Assembly: GCF_000621445.1 (NCBI RefSeq)
Contig: NZ_JHYI01000042.1
Span: forward strand, 1 to 33,020
DNA: 33,020 nt
Origin: Alkalihalobacillus bogoriensis ATCC BAA-922
Lineage (GTDB): Bacteria; Bacillota; Bacilli; Bacillales; Bacillaceae_F
Direction: 5' to 3'
The notes beneath the pieces are model-generated. The model had not been told where the DNA came from. It made no database searches and was given only the letters and a program-made list of their open reading frames with translations. Both the position numbers and the translations under genes were made by a program. Below, piece by piece: positions 8,959 to 17,458 of this stretch (its first letter is position 1; each line of letters begins with the position of its first letter).

Positions 8959-9846
8959 ATGAGAGAACATCGCTATCCAAAACTAAGTGAAGAGCATATA
9001 TTAAATCTATTAACTCAAAAAGGGGTAAAGTCCGACTATATACGCAATTTAAAAAAAAGGAAAATATTAGATGTGAATGACGGATTATATGATCGAAATA
9101 AGGAACCTTTATCGAATGTGCCTATACCTGTAAATAAAATTGTTAAAACGCATAGACTACACTGCTCAGTCAATGGAAATTGGTGGGATACAATTTTTAA
9201 TAATAGCTTACATAATGTTAGTACAAATAAGTGGTTTAAAATACAACGTAAGTTCGAAGAATTATCTTTAAATGCTTTTTATGAATGGTACGATAATGAA
9301 CTTCCACCTATAGAAAATGCAAGTTATTTTGAAGACATCGACTTATTTGTAGTTGAAGAGGGACATCATAGAACATGTTGGGCTATCCTTAGTAATGTAA
9401 AGTCTATAAAAGTTAAAGAATTGTATATATATTCACTAAATAAAACAAAAGTTCAGGAAAGAAAAGAAAGTTTAAAAAGGAAAAATAAATTGATAAAGGA
9501 TATAACAAAATTAGAGCATAAATTTTTTAATATGCTCCTTCAACTTAATTTCACATACGAAAACGATCAAAATATAACTTATAATAGTAACCCCGTCTTT
9601 TATTTAAAAAAGCCTGATAGCCTAAGTCTTGATACTAATGAACACTACTTATCTTCCTATATAACTAACTTAAAAGTTATCATTTCAAAAATAGAAAAAG
9701 TTATAGAGGCCGATAACAAATGGCGTAAAATACCAAATGCTCACATTAGGTATTTCATTTTAAAACTCTATAACACATTTAAAAGTTCCTATTCAGAACA
9801 GATATTAGAAAAACTATACAAGTTTGGTTGGGAGAAAAAAAGTTAG
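8959..9846 (+). CDS. ParB/sulfiredoxin-like domain protein next to the TIR gene
   Basis: 295 residues. About residues 50-160 resemble a ParB/Srx fold: a strand with PIPVNKIVKTHRLH, a tryptophan-rich NGNWWDTIF, and EEGHHRTCWAI, which matches the ParB-box style (E/D)GxHR signature that binds nucleotide in this superfamily. The C-terminal half is helical and very lysine-rich (KTKVQERKESLKRKNK), so nucleic-acid binding is possible. There is no helix-turn-helix of plasmid ParB, and a ParM-type system does that job elsewhere in this window, so a partition role is unlikely. Tandem position after the TIR gene suggests a two-gene defence unit (inference). AGGAGG lies 5 bases before the ATG. Confidence 0.6.
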   Translation: MREHRYPKLSEEHILNLLTQKGVKSDYIRNLKKRKILDVNDGLYDRNKEPLSNVPIPVNKIVKTHRLHCSVNGNWWDTIFNNSLHNVSTNKWFKIQRKFEELSLNAFYEWYDNELPPIENASYFEDIDLFVVEEGHHRTCWAILSNVKSIKVKELYIYSLNKTKVQERKESLKRKNKLIKDITKLEHKFFNMLLQLNFTYENDQNITYNSNPVFYLKKPDSLSLDTNEHYLSSYITNLKVIISKIEKVIEADNKWRKIPNAHIRYFILKLYNTFKSSYSEQILEKLYKFGWEKKS

Positions 9847-9909
9847 TGCAGACACTAATTTGAAAAGGAGCATCAATAATTAAAAGATCACTAATTGAAT
9901 GCTCCTTTA
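9842..9909. terminator. Bidirectional terminator between ParB-like gene and tnsD
   Basis: AAAGGAGCAT (9864-9873) pairs with ATGCTCCTTT (9899-9908), extended by CAAT/ATTG pairs inside. A small extra hairpin, TTAGTG-CAGA-CACTAA, precedes it. On the minus strand the stem is followed by TTTT. It separates the convergent defence and tns transcripts. Confidence 0.7.
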
Positions 9910-9913
9910 GAAA

Positions 9914-11440
9914 TTAAAGAAGCCCCAAATAATTTTCTTTCAATAAATAATAAATTTTTTCTTTTATCGGTTTATTCCCCCCGCCAAACCCTGCCTTCAA
10001 TCCAATTTTATAAACTGTAATCCTCTCACCTTTTCTATTCATCTCCTCAATCGCCCACCTTATTTTCCTTTCTCTATAACTATCAATATCTTCTGTAACC
10101 TCTTCTATAAACTTTCGAGTTCTAACAAGTTTTTCATTATCAAACCACCGTTTTGCACCAACTGTTTTTCTAATGGTAGATGGCATAATACGAATTGGCT
10201 TACCATTTGCATTCAATAGTTCGTTTACAGCTTTCTTTGCAAGTGCTAAGCATTCTTTATCTCTCTTTTCCCAATCAACAGTGCTTGATCTCTTTTTACG
10301 TTTGTTTATTTTAGGTGTTACTTCTTCATACCACTCTTGATCATTTGCATAGATCCACGTATGAAGTCCTTTACCTATTCTTTTTAATTCACTTCGGTTT
10401 AAACCAGGATTTTCATTTATAATTTTAAGCCACTCTTTTCGCCTTTCCTCTATATTAAACTTTGGAACCCTTGCAACATCAACTGTTCTTTTACCTACTA
10501 CTACCCCCGTATTGAACAACTCTGATACATGAATATCTAAAAATTGCAGGAACAACAAATGTCTTAACGGACTTCTGTTTTTCCTATTATTTCGTACAAA
10601 TAATCTTAACCAATTAGTTTGTTGCTCAGGAACAATCTCACTTTGCATGATTTTTAAATACTCTGCTGGATAGTATTCTAAAAAAGCCTTCAACAGCTCA
10701 TCGATATAGATACTTCCATTTGCGGAAGCTAATTTTCTTTCTCTTAACCTATCAATGTAAAAATCAATAATAAAGGAATGACTCTTTCTCTGGAGATTAT
10801 TCGTTAATAGGTACGACACATTTTCTATATATTTCAAGTTAAGATTTTTTAACTGCTTAGGGTACGTATCTACGTCTAAATCATCATTACAGGTATCTTC
10901 ATCAGCACACAAATAATCACTTCGAGCATCAGTGATGATCACATTGCTATATTTATAAAGCACAAGATGCTTTGGACAGTATAATGCACCAGGAGTTTGA
11001 GGCAACCTCCTCCAATAACTCTCTCCTAACTCTTGTAAATCTTCTCGGAAGCACAATGGACAATATTTTAGATAATCGTTTGACTTTACTTTGCTCCCTG
11101 CCATGCCAACAGCATTTTCAATAGATTTACCGTAGCCATCTGCCATGCCATAAAACACTTCCTTAGTTCTTTCAACAGATAAAAATGCTGTAAAAAAAGG
11201 GTACATTGTATGATTTAATATTATCTCTTCTACAGTTAACTTTGACATTGGGGGTAGATTGGAAATTAAGGTGTTTAAGTATTGTGGAAATAATACCGAT
11301 TTCCTCCCCATCCTCTTATAGATTCTAAATAGATCCATCTCTAACGCACGTTTACTGACCATGCCACACATTTGCTTATACCTTGCAATCACACTCACTA
11401 ACAACTCATCCTCATAAAGTAACGGCAAGAAGTTAATCAA
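9914..11440 (-). CDS. tnsD: TnsD/TniQ-family target-site selection protein
   Basis: 508 residues from the chosen start. It begins INFLPLLYEDELLVSVIARY, the typical TniQ opening, and has a zinc-ribbon with C127-x2-C130 and C155-x2-H158 (YCPLC, LYCPKH). A long C-terminal half with basic, winged-helix-like segments follows, as expected for DNA recognition. In Tn7 this protein binds a fixed attachment site and recruits TnsC. The start is a TTG at 11440 behind AAGGTGAT, giving a TTGATTAA overlap with the tnsC stop, so the pair is translationally coupled. Its length matches Tn7 TnsD. No TnsE-like gene and no Cas genes are present, so targeting should rest on this protein alone. The attachment site is not visible in the window. 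Confidence 0.88.
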   Translation of the reverse strand: MINFLPLLYEDELLVSVIARYKQMCGMVSKRALEMDLFRIYKRMGRKSVLFPQYLNTLISNLPPMSKLTVEEIILNHTMYPFFTAFLSVERTKEVFYGMADGYGKSIENAVGMAGSKVKSNDYLKYCPLCFREDLQELGESYWRRLPQTPGALYCPKHLVLYKYSNVIITDARSDYLCADEDTCNDDLDVDTYPKQLKNLNLKYIENVSYLLTNNLQRKSHSFIIDFYIDRLRERKLASANGSIYIDELLKAFLEYYPAEYLKIMQSEIVPEQQTNWLRLFVRNNRKNRSPLRHLLFLQFLDIHVSELFNTGVVVGKRTVDVARVPKFNIEERRKEWLKIINENPGLNRSELKRIGKGLHTWIYANDQEWYEEVTPKINKRKKRSSTVDWEKRDKECLALAKKAVNELLNANGKPIRIMPSTIRKTVGAKRWFDNEKLVRTRKFIEEVTEDIDSYRERKIRWAIEEMNRKGERITVYKIGLKAGFGGGNKPIKEKIYYLLKENYLGLL

Positions 11441-12932
11441 AACGATCACCTTCTTGCCATATGGACATATCATCAATAAATTCACTCTTTAACAATAGCT
11501 CGTAAGCTGAAATATTTTCCTTCTTCGCTTTTTTTAGCAACGCCCTTAAATCATTTAAAGAATAATCATTTTTCTTTTTAGTTTTTCTCGCATTCCTATC
11601 AATCGAACTTTGCTTCTTTTCTATATCAACTGCCAACTGCTTAATTTCTTTGGGAAACACTATGTTCTGCTTTTCTGCTGGTATAGCAGTATAACCTAAT
11701 GACACTTCTAACTTTCTCAAATCCTCATATTGATTCATTTTAAATGGATTTTGTGATTTGATTGCATCAATCATTGGAGCCATCAACTTGAACTTTTTCT
11801 TTGCCACTTTTTTGACCATATTAACTGTAAACTTCTCTTGCCCATTAGTAATACTCTCTTCTTGAATATTCGCAAACAATTTAACTATTAAATCTGAGAT
11901 TCCTTGTGTTTCTTCATAAAAAGCATTTTTCATTTCTTCCGTTAGTGGTGTAAACTTCTTAGTCCACTGATATTCCCAAATGGATTCTAAGAAAAATTGA
12001 AATTCCTCATTGTTCTGTAAATTCTTCCATATGATCTCACCATTACCTGACACTCTTCTTGCAATTCGAAATTCATTTTGAAATACGGCATATGAAGCTG
12101 GTGTACCAATAAATAAGATTGGCACACCAAATGAATTCATTAGAGTAACAAAATAGTTCATCATTTGCTGAATACCTCTATTTTGCAAGTGTTGAATTTC
12201 ATCGATAACAACCATGCCAAGTCCTATGTTATGAGCTACTTGTCCCATCAACGGCAACATAGCATCAACTGATAAATTTCGAGATACGTGTTTCTGAAAC
12301 GTATTTGTTCCAAGTAGCTCATCCACCTTCATAAAAAACTGTAAGGTTAATGATTTTAGGCTTGAGTTGTGTGGTGTTTGTAATGTAAGATGCGTCAATT
12401 GAATTTGATTAAAATGTTGACCATTATACTCATTATGAACAATCACTTGTGGTACATTACTAAGAATTCGATTTACAGTTGTTGTCTTACCCATTCCCGA
12501 AAAACCTATTAGAGTCGCACAGCTTGCAGTTGTTCTAAAGTTTGTTCTTGCGTTTATATCAAATGTGCGGTTAATAATTTGTTTACCTGTACTATTTACA
12601 TACATTCTATATGTCTTATCAAAAGGATTTCTTGCCATATATCCTTGGTACAGCAGAGAGATGATCGTGTTCCAGATTTCCAAATGAATAGGAATAGGCT
12701 GGAAATAATTAAATAACCTCCGAACCATATGAATACGATATACACTCTCCATCTCTCGTTCTTCATCTTTGTACGTTATAGGAAACATTAGCTTTTTAAT
12801 CATAGTTTCTTTGTCTGCTAAAGGGGGAAGTGCTTGAATAAATGGATTCATATTATATTCTTCTAAGGGAAATTCACTATAATTAGCCTCGACAGCTTCC
12901 ATTCCATTTGGCAAATAAAGAATATTATTCAT
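11433..12932 (-). CDS. tnsC: TnsC AAA+ ATPase, transposition regulator
   Basis: 499 residues from ATG 12932. The AAA+ core has Walker A GFSGMGKTT (143-151), Walker B VVIDEIQ (241-247), and a sensor-type segment PILFIGTP further on. Family role: TnsC assembles on DNA in an ATP-dependent way, links the target selector to the TnsA/TnsB transposase and gives target immunity. The C-terminus is charged and probably binds TnsA/TnsB. The start used here follows AGGA at a good distance and overlaps the tnsB stop as ATGAATAA. A TTG three codons upstream lies too close to the same ribosome site. All ATPase motifs are intact. Confidence 0.92.
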   Translation of the reverse strand: MNNILYLPNGMEAVEANYSEFPLEEYNMNPFIQALPPLADKETMIKKLMFPITYKDEEREMESVYRIHMVRRLFNYFQPIPIHLEIWNTIISLLYQGYMARNPFDKTYRMYVNSTGKQIINRTFDINARTNFRTTASCATLIGFSGMGKTTTVNRILSNVPQVIVHNEYNGQHFNQIQLTHLTLQTPHNSSLKSLTLQFFMKVDELLGTNTFQKHVSRNLSVDAMLPLMGQVAHNIGLGMVVIDEIQHLQNRGIQQMMNYFVTLMNSFGVPILFIGTPASYAVFQNEFRIARRVSGNGEIIWKNLQNNEEFQFFLESIWEYQWTKKFTPLTEEMKNAFYEETQGISDLIVKLFANIQEESITNGQEKFTVNMVKKVAKKKFKLMAPMIDAIKSQNPFKMNQYEDLRKLEVSLGYTAIPAEKQNIVFPKEIKQLAVDIEKKQSSIDRNARKTKKKNDYSLNDLRALLKKAKKENISAYELLLKSEFIDDMSIWQEGDRFD

Positions 12933-15057
12933 TTTTATCAATCCTATTTTGATATAATCTTTTAAAGATTTCTAAATCGTCATCTTGCATATCATTTTCA
13001 ATTTCAGAGTTATCAACTACTTCTTTTTCATCATTCATTTCAATTCTTTGTATCGCTCTTTCAATTCTTTGATTTTCTTTAATACCCGATAACTTTTTTG
13101 TTTTGCTTATCGTTGAATCAAACACTTTTTCCTTCTCCATTTTTGCATTAGTTACAATCTGTTCTATATCGTCAAACAACTTCATCTTTTCTTTTAACTC
13201 TTTTTCTCTTACTTTACGATCCGTCAACTCTTCATAATCCATGATTAACTCAGCTTCATCTATTGTTTTGTCCTTAAATTTACTGAGATGATCTACAAGA
13301 GTAAGTTGTTGGAATGTATTTTCTACATCATTCAAAAAATATATATTGGTTAAGTTCATGGGATCAAACCAGATTTTAATTTTATAACTTCCGTTTAACC
13401 TTGCCTTTTCGAACCATTTATGTTTTAAACTGTATTCAGAAGCATAGTACATTTTCTTATATTTCACACCTTTCGATGTTACTGTGGCAGAATCGGTAGG
13501 AAGTAAATGCATTCTAATTGTTTGCTCTGGCAAAACCCTTAACTGACCTTTTTGATGTTTCAATCCATATTCCCAAATCTTACGGGGAACTTTTTCAACC
13601 TTCTTTTCAATCATATGTTCGGTTAACGGATACTCCTCAATGACATGAAAATTATTGTAGAAAATAATTATTTTAATTAAAATAGCTGTAACCTCAGCTA
13701 TGGTTAAATTCGCTTTAAGCCTAAAATCTATTTCACCTCGTTCACGTATACGCTTGCTTGATATAACTGCACCATCCACTTTGGGTTTTGTAATCATGTT
13801 TATTTGATTAAATAAAGATTCAACAATCCCCTTTAGTTCTGGACGATAAGGGGGACTATTTTGTACGGAAATTCCTAACCCCTCAATAGCTCCTTCAATC
13901 TGCTTCCCATCAAGCTCACCTCTATCGGTAAAGATTTTTTGAGGAATACAAGCTACATTCCACTCATCTTCAATCATTACTCCGTACTGTTTACAGAATT
14001 CTTTTTTGCAAGTCATACTATTTAACAATGCAAGCATAGCACCAGAGTACGCATTCAATGACTCGAAACTTAAACTAAAGCCAACAATTTGACGGGAATA
14101 AACATCAACAACAAGATGAAGCAGTGGCTTACCCACAATAACATTCCGATCAACACTTGAAACACAATGAATGTCCAATGGTGTACTATCGATCTGCCAT
14201 AACGTAGCTGGTCCTATACCTGCATCTTGAGTTGAATTCCCAATGATATTTCTAAACTTTTGGTAATATACTCTCGTTCCATTTCTGTTTGATACTTCTT
14301 TTTTTGTATCATTGAATTTATTAAACCAATATAAAAATTGAGCGTATGTCGGAAGTTGTGAGATATCTTTTAAAATTGAGATAGTCTTCCCACTCTCATC
14401 AATTTTTTTTACTGTAAAAAAATCTCTTAGTGTTAATTCATATGCGGTTCTCAATGAGTTCTGTTTTTCAGTATAATAATAGCGATTTAAGCCGATTTTG
14501 AAATATTTCTTTACTTTCGCATCAATGTTTATCCCTTGGTAACCCCTGTTTTTTCTTGGTCTTCCTCGCTTCTTACTATAATCATTTTTTTCTTTTCCTT
14601 TTGAGCCACAACTGTAAAAACGTGGTATTAGTGCATTTTTGATCATTCCACCTTGCCAATACTTTAATAAATAATTTTTTACTGTACTATAATTAACTTG
14701 GTACAACCCAAGAGCTTTCTTTATCGCCTTTTCTCTATATTTACTGTTAAAAATTTGGTCTTCCTCTTCTAACTCTTCTAAAATAAAAGAAACAATTTGC
14801 CATGCACGATCTCTTCTACTTTTTATCGCTTCACTTAAAATTTCCTCATTGATTTGGATGAGAAATTCATCTTCCTTCAAAATAGTTATTTCTTCCTTAT
14901 CAATTATATCTTGAATTTTTTGCTTTTCAATTACATATGGCCACCTTTTGTTGTTCAAATCAATTACATATATAATAGAAGAAATTCGATTATTATAAAT
15001 CACTCTTATTGTTTTTCCATCTGTATATTGAAGAACAGTATTTTCAAACAACTCCAT
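12925..15057 (-). CDS. tnsB: TnsB DDE transposase (3'-end cleavage and strand transfer)
   Basis: 710 residues. The retroviral-integrase-type catalytic core has D290 (LWQIDSTPLD), D378 (KIFTDRG) and E413 (GIVESLF), a complete DDE triad. An N-terminal part with helix-turn-helix-like segments and a basic KKRGRPRKNRG stretch (162-172) should bind the transposon ends. A beta-barrel Mu-C-like region follows, and the acidic/helical C-terminus is where TnsC contact is expected. TnsB nicks the 3' ends of the element and joins them to the target. It lies 14 bases after tnsA with a GGTGGGAG ribosome site. With TnsA apparently inactive, this would be the only strand-cutting enzyme of the set. Confidence 0.93.
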   Translation of the reverse strand: MELFENTVLQYTDGKTIRVIYNNRISSIIYVIDLNNKRWPYVIEKQKIQDIIDKEEITILKEDEFLIQINEEILSEAIKSRRDRAWQIVSFILEELEEEDQIFNSKYREKAIKKALGLYQVNYSTVKNYLLKYWQGGMIKNALIPRFYSCGSKGKEKNDYSKKRGRPRKNRGYQGINIDAKVKKYFKIGLNRYYYTEKQNSLRTAYELTLRDFFTVKKIDESGKTISILKDISQLPTYAQFLYWFNKFNDTKKEVSNRNGTRVYYQKFRNIIGNSTQDAGIGPATLWQIDSTPLDIHCVSSVDRNVIVGKPLLHLVVDVYSRQIVGFSLSFESLNAYSGAMLALLNSMTCKKEFCKQYGVMIEDEWNVACIPQKIFTDRGELDGKQIEGAIEGLGISVQNSPPYRPELKGIVESLFNQINMITKPKVDGAVISSKRIRERGEIDFRLKANLTIAEVTAILIKIIIFYNNFHVIEEYPLTEHMIEKKVEKVPRKIWEYGLKHQKGQLRVLPEQTIRMHLLPTDSATVTSKGVKYKKMYYASEYSLKHKWFEKARLNGSYKIKIWFDPMNLTNIYFLNDVENTFQQLTLVDHLSKFKDKTIDEAELIMDYEELTDRKVREKELKEKMKLFDDIEQIVTNAKMEKEKVFDSTISKTKKLSGIKENQRIERAIQRIEMNDEKEVVDNSEIENDMQDDDLEIFKRLYQNRIDKNE

Positions 15058-15071
15058 GCTCCCACCACCAA

Positions 15072-15881
15072 CTAAACCATTAAATCCTTGATGCTTTTAG
15101 AGAAATCAATAGACTGAGTCAAATCTATAACTACTTCCTTCTTTGCCAATAAATAACGAAACAAAAATAACCCTAATCCTCTTTGTAAGCTCTCTTGCTT
15201 CTCAAACTTCTTGGTAACTTCTTTTAACGGAATATGATCATTTTCCATGAGATAGCGAAAAAATAGAACTGATAATTGATCTTTATCAGAGTGTTTTTCA
15301 TTGTCACTTAACATTGTTTCTCTTATCCATTCAATATTTTTAGCAAGCTGTCTGGACAATTGCTTTTCAGTAACAATCTTCCAATCAACTTTTTTATTTA
15401 GCCAATACCTTCTCTCAATTTCAAGCTTCTCCCATGTAATATTCCGCTTTAGTTCGGATGAGTTTTTTATTGTTCTCGCAACGTATTCTTCATTACCTTC
15501 ACTCTTTTTAACAGTTAATAGAAAATTTGTAGTGATTACATACGGTTCTTTCGTTTCTTTATCGCAAAATTTATCAAACCGAAGATCATCTTTATCATCT
15601 ATAACTTCCATAACATCCAGCAGTGGGTAAGATTCACGAATATCCACCACTTTAGTACAATGCTCAAATATTAAAAAAGCTCGATATTGATTGTCTGATT
15701 GCAAATGATGAGTTCTTCCTGTCTTCAAACCAAAAGTTCTTGTTGCTCTACCCTTCGAAGAAAACTCTTGTGAATATGTTTTTGTCCAGGGGATGTATTC
15801 TTTACCAATCCCCTGACCTCTTCCTTCTTTTAAATATTTTTTTACTTTTGAATTAGATTCATAATAAGGTGAAATATTCAT
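15072..15881 (-). CDS. tnsA: TnsA-family protein with two substituted catalytic residues
   Basis: 269 residues, close to Tn7 TnsA (273) and alignable from KEGRGQG (18-24) through DIRESYPLLD (80-89) to EKLEIERRYW. In Tn7 the 5'-strand nuclease centre is Glu63, Asp114 and Lys132 (recalled from the literature). Here the corresponding residues are Gln65 (SDNQYRAF, codon CAA at 15689-15687), Asn119 (VITTNFLL, codon AAT at 15527-15525) and Lys139 (ARTIKNSS). Both acids are lost and the lysine kept, while the rest of the fold and the TnsC-binding C-terminal region look conserved and the frame is open. It may thus be structural rather than catalytic. The start is ATG with GAAGGGA upstream, 30 bases after the recombinase stop. 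Confidence 0.9.
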   Translation of the reverse strand: MNISPYYESNSKVKKYLKEGRGQGIGKEYIPWTKTYSQEFSSKGRATRTFGLKTGRTHHLQSDNQYRAFLIFEHCTKVVDIRESYPLLDVMEVIDDKDDLRFDKFCDKETKEPYVITTNFLLTVKKSEGNEEYVARTIKNSSELKRNITWEKLEIERRYWLNKKVDWKIVTEKQLSRQLAKNIEWIRETMLSDNEKHSDKDQLSVLFFRYLMENDHIPLKEVTKKFEKQESLQRGLGLFLFRYLLAKKEVVIDLTQSIDFSKSIKDLMV

Positions 15882-15910
15882 TAAATATCTTCCCTTCTAT
15901 ACCACAATAG

Positions 15911-16798
15911 CTACACATGTAAATTTTCAACCGCTCGTTGTTTATCTTCAGCACTTGAATTTACGTAAAATCTGTAAAGTGTATCAACTGAGCTGTGGCC
16001 GCTTAATATCGCAACAGTTTTCACATCGACATTGCCTTCTTTAATCAGATTTGAGCAAAATGTATGTCTCGCCATATGTGGAGTTACTATATAATCAAGT
16101 TGTGCCATTCTACTATATTTCTCTAAAATTTTATTGATCGCTAATCTTGTTAACGCTCCCCGTTGTCCTTGCAATAATTTTTGCGATTGAATAATTGGTC
16201 GAATTTCCAAATAGTTTTTAACTGCGTTCACAACTTGAGCATTCAGATTAACTTTTCTAAGCTTGTTTCCTTTCCCACTTCTTATCAAAACGTAACTGTA
16301 ATTATACTTGCCGTTCCGATCTGTAATGTGAATATCATCCACTTCTATTGAGACTAATTCGCTACAACGAACACCTGTTGCAAATAATAGGTAATAGATT
16401 AGGATATCTCTTTTATTTCCCTCTGCTTCTATTGTTCGCTTTAATCTATATAAGTCTTGCTTTTCTACCACTTTGACTTCGTAATCCAGCTCAATGTTAT
16501 TTTTCTGTAAGACTTTCTTCAAATCTACTTCCTCTTTACAAACACCTTGACTAAGAAGAAAACGTTGATATTGAACTATGCTTTTTAATTTTCTGTTTAT
16601 GCTGGTCACCTTCAACTTTTTAATCAAGTTTAAATATTGACGGTACTCTCGTAGATCCGTTTCAGTTATAACGTCTGTTTTATATCCGATTGTTTGTTCC
16701 CACCAATCCATGAATTGTTTTACATCCTGGCAGTATGCTTTAATAGTCAATTGACTTTTACCTTGTGCTACCAATTCTTTTTTAAAGAACATAATCAT
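15911..16798 (-). CDS. Tyrosine recombinase, candidate cointegrate resolvase of the Tn7-like element
   Basis: 295 residues with an N-terminal SAM-like core-binding domain (1-100) and a C-terminal catalytic domain. The catalytic set is complete: R144 (TGVRCSEL), K176 (RSGKGNK), H241-x2-R244 (HMARHTF), H268 (LSGHSS) and Y278 (YRFYVN). The size fits XerC/D, TnpI and short integrases, and there is no arm-binding domain like those of phage-type integrases. It lies in the tns operon directly upstream of tnsA, and a repeat cluster that could be its site lies upstream of the operon promoter. Roles to consider are resolution of replicative transposition products, plasmid dimer resolution, or integration of another element. 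ATG with GAGGGAGAG upstream. Confidence 0.9.
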   Translation of the reverse strand: MIMFFKKELVAQGKSQLTIKAYCQDVKQFMDWWEQTIGYKTDVITETDLREYRQYLNLIKKLKVTSINRKLKSIVQYQRFLLSQGVCKEEVDLKKVLQKNNIELDYEVKVVEKQDLYRLKRTIEAEGNKRDILIYYLLFATGVRCSELVSIEVDDIHITDRNGKYNYSYVLIRSGKGNKLRKVNLNAQVVNAVKNYLEIRPIIQSQKLLQGQRGALTRLAINKILEKYSRMAQLDYIVTPHMARHTFCSNLIKEGNVDVKTVAILSGHSSVDTLYRFYVNSSAEDKQRAVENLHV

Positions 16799-16814
16799 TA
16801 AAAACTCTCCCTCA

Positions 16815-17270
16815 TTACTTTTTTAATAAAGCAGAATTATAATATATAGTGCCATTTTCACCATCTGCAACAGTTGCTGTTGTAAACAATAAACCATATA
16901 ACACATCCTCATTATGCAAATCGAATAAACTATAGAAACCATATTGTTTAAGATTTTCTAAATCAATTTTCCCTTCAAGTTTCACATCCCTTGATGACAG
17001 AGTAAAATCTGTATCAGAAGTAATACTAACTTCATAGGTTCTAAAGTTAAATAAATCACAGAGATAATTTCTATTTAAACCAACTATACTTTCCAATTCC
17101 TTGATTGGTTTTAGTGGCAATGTTATAAATGGTTCAAATAAGCTTTTGTATAGCAAATGTAAACCTTTTTCTTCTATCTTAAAATTAAATATAATCGCTA
17201 CAGAATCCTTAAACCCCTCTCCTGATTCATCACTATATTTTACCAACCTACAACTATAACTAACTCCCAA
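16815..17270 (-). CDS. Unknown first gene of the tns operon
   Basis: 151 residues from a TTG start (17270) chosen because GAAAGGGTGG lies about 6 bases before it. A GTG three codons earlier (17279) would sit on the ribosome site. I do not recognise it. It looks like a soluble beta-rich protein with alternating strands (SVAIIFNFKIEEKGL, YEVSITSDTDFTLSS, YGLLFTTATVADG) and has no membrane segment or catalytic motif. It is the first gene after the promoter and leader hairpin, 16 bases before the recombinase gene. An accessory factor for the recombinase, or an operon regulator, is possible but not shown. Confidence 0.65.
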   Translation of the reverse strand: MGVSYSCRLVKYSDESGEGFKDSVAIIFNFKIEEKGLHLLYKSLFEPFITLPLKPIKELESIVGLNRNYLCDLFNFRTYEVSITSDTDFTLSSRDVKLEGKIDLENLKQYGFYSLFDLHNEDVLYGLLFTTATVADGENGTIYYNSALLKK

Positions 17271-17290
17271 TTTTCCCACCCTTTCTTTTT

Positions 17291-17371
17291 GTCAAAAAAA
17301 AAGTGCCATCCTTTATAGTCAACGCAGAAGATTTTTTTAAAATCCTCGCTAACTAAAAAGATGACACTTTG
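17291..17371 (-). terminator. Leader hairpin with U-run: terminator or attenuator of the tns operon
   Basis: On the minus strand, AAAGTGTCATC (17370-17360) pairs with GATGGCACTTT (17310-17300) and the last arm runs into nine Ts (17302-17294). The interior also folds, with GUUAGCG against CGUUGAC and AGGAUUUU against AAAAUCUU, so nearly the whole 71 bases are one long stem. One outer position is a G-U pair in minus-strand RNA but a C-A mismatch in plus-strand RNA, which points to function in the minus-strand transcript. It lies about 30 bases downstream of the predicted transcription start and just before the first tns-operon gene. Confidence 0.75.
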
Positions 17372-17408
17372 ATTTGCTATTTAATTTATCGATAATAACG
17401 ATAACAAT

Positions 17409-17437
17409 ATTATAGAAAGATCTCTCTTAAATTTCAA
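17409..17437 (-). promoter_or_regulatory. Sigma-A-type promoter of the tns operon
   Basis: On the minus strand, TTGAAA (17437-17432) and TATAAT (17414-17409) are separated by exactly 17 bases. This is near consensus and is the best promoter in the window. Transcription would begin near 17402, pass through the leader hairpin, and cover the unknown gene, recombinase and tnsABCD. Confidence 0.75.
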
Positions 17438-17458
17438 GTATTAACTGTAAAAATAATC

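Noticed and set aside
8959-9846. Plasmid partition ParB
   Set aside because: It has no recognisable helix-turn-helix or neighbouring ParA, and a ParM/ParR-type system is present elsewhere in the window.
9914-17279. CRISPR-associated transposon
   Set aside because: No Cas genes, no repeat-spacer array and only one TniQ/TnsD, which has the length of a site-specific Tn7 TnsD.
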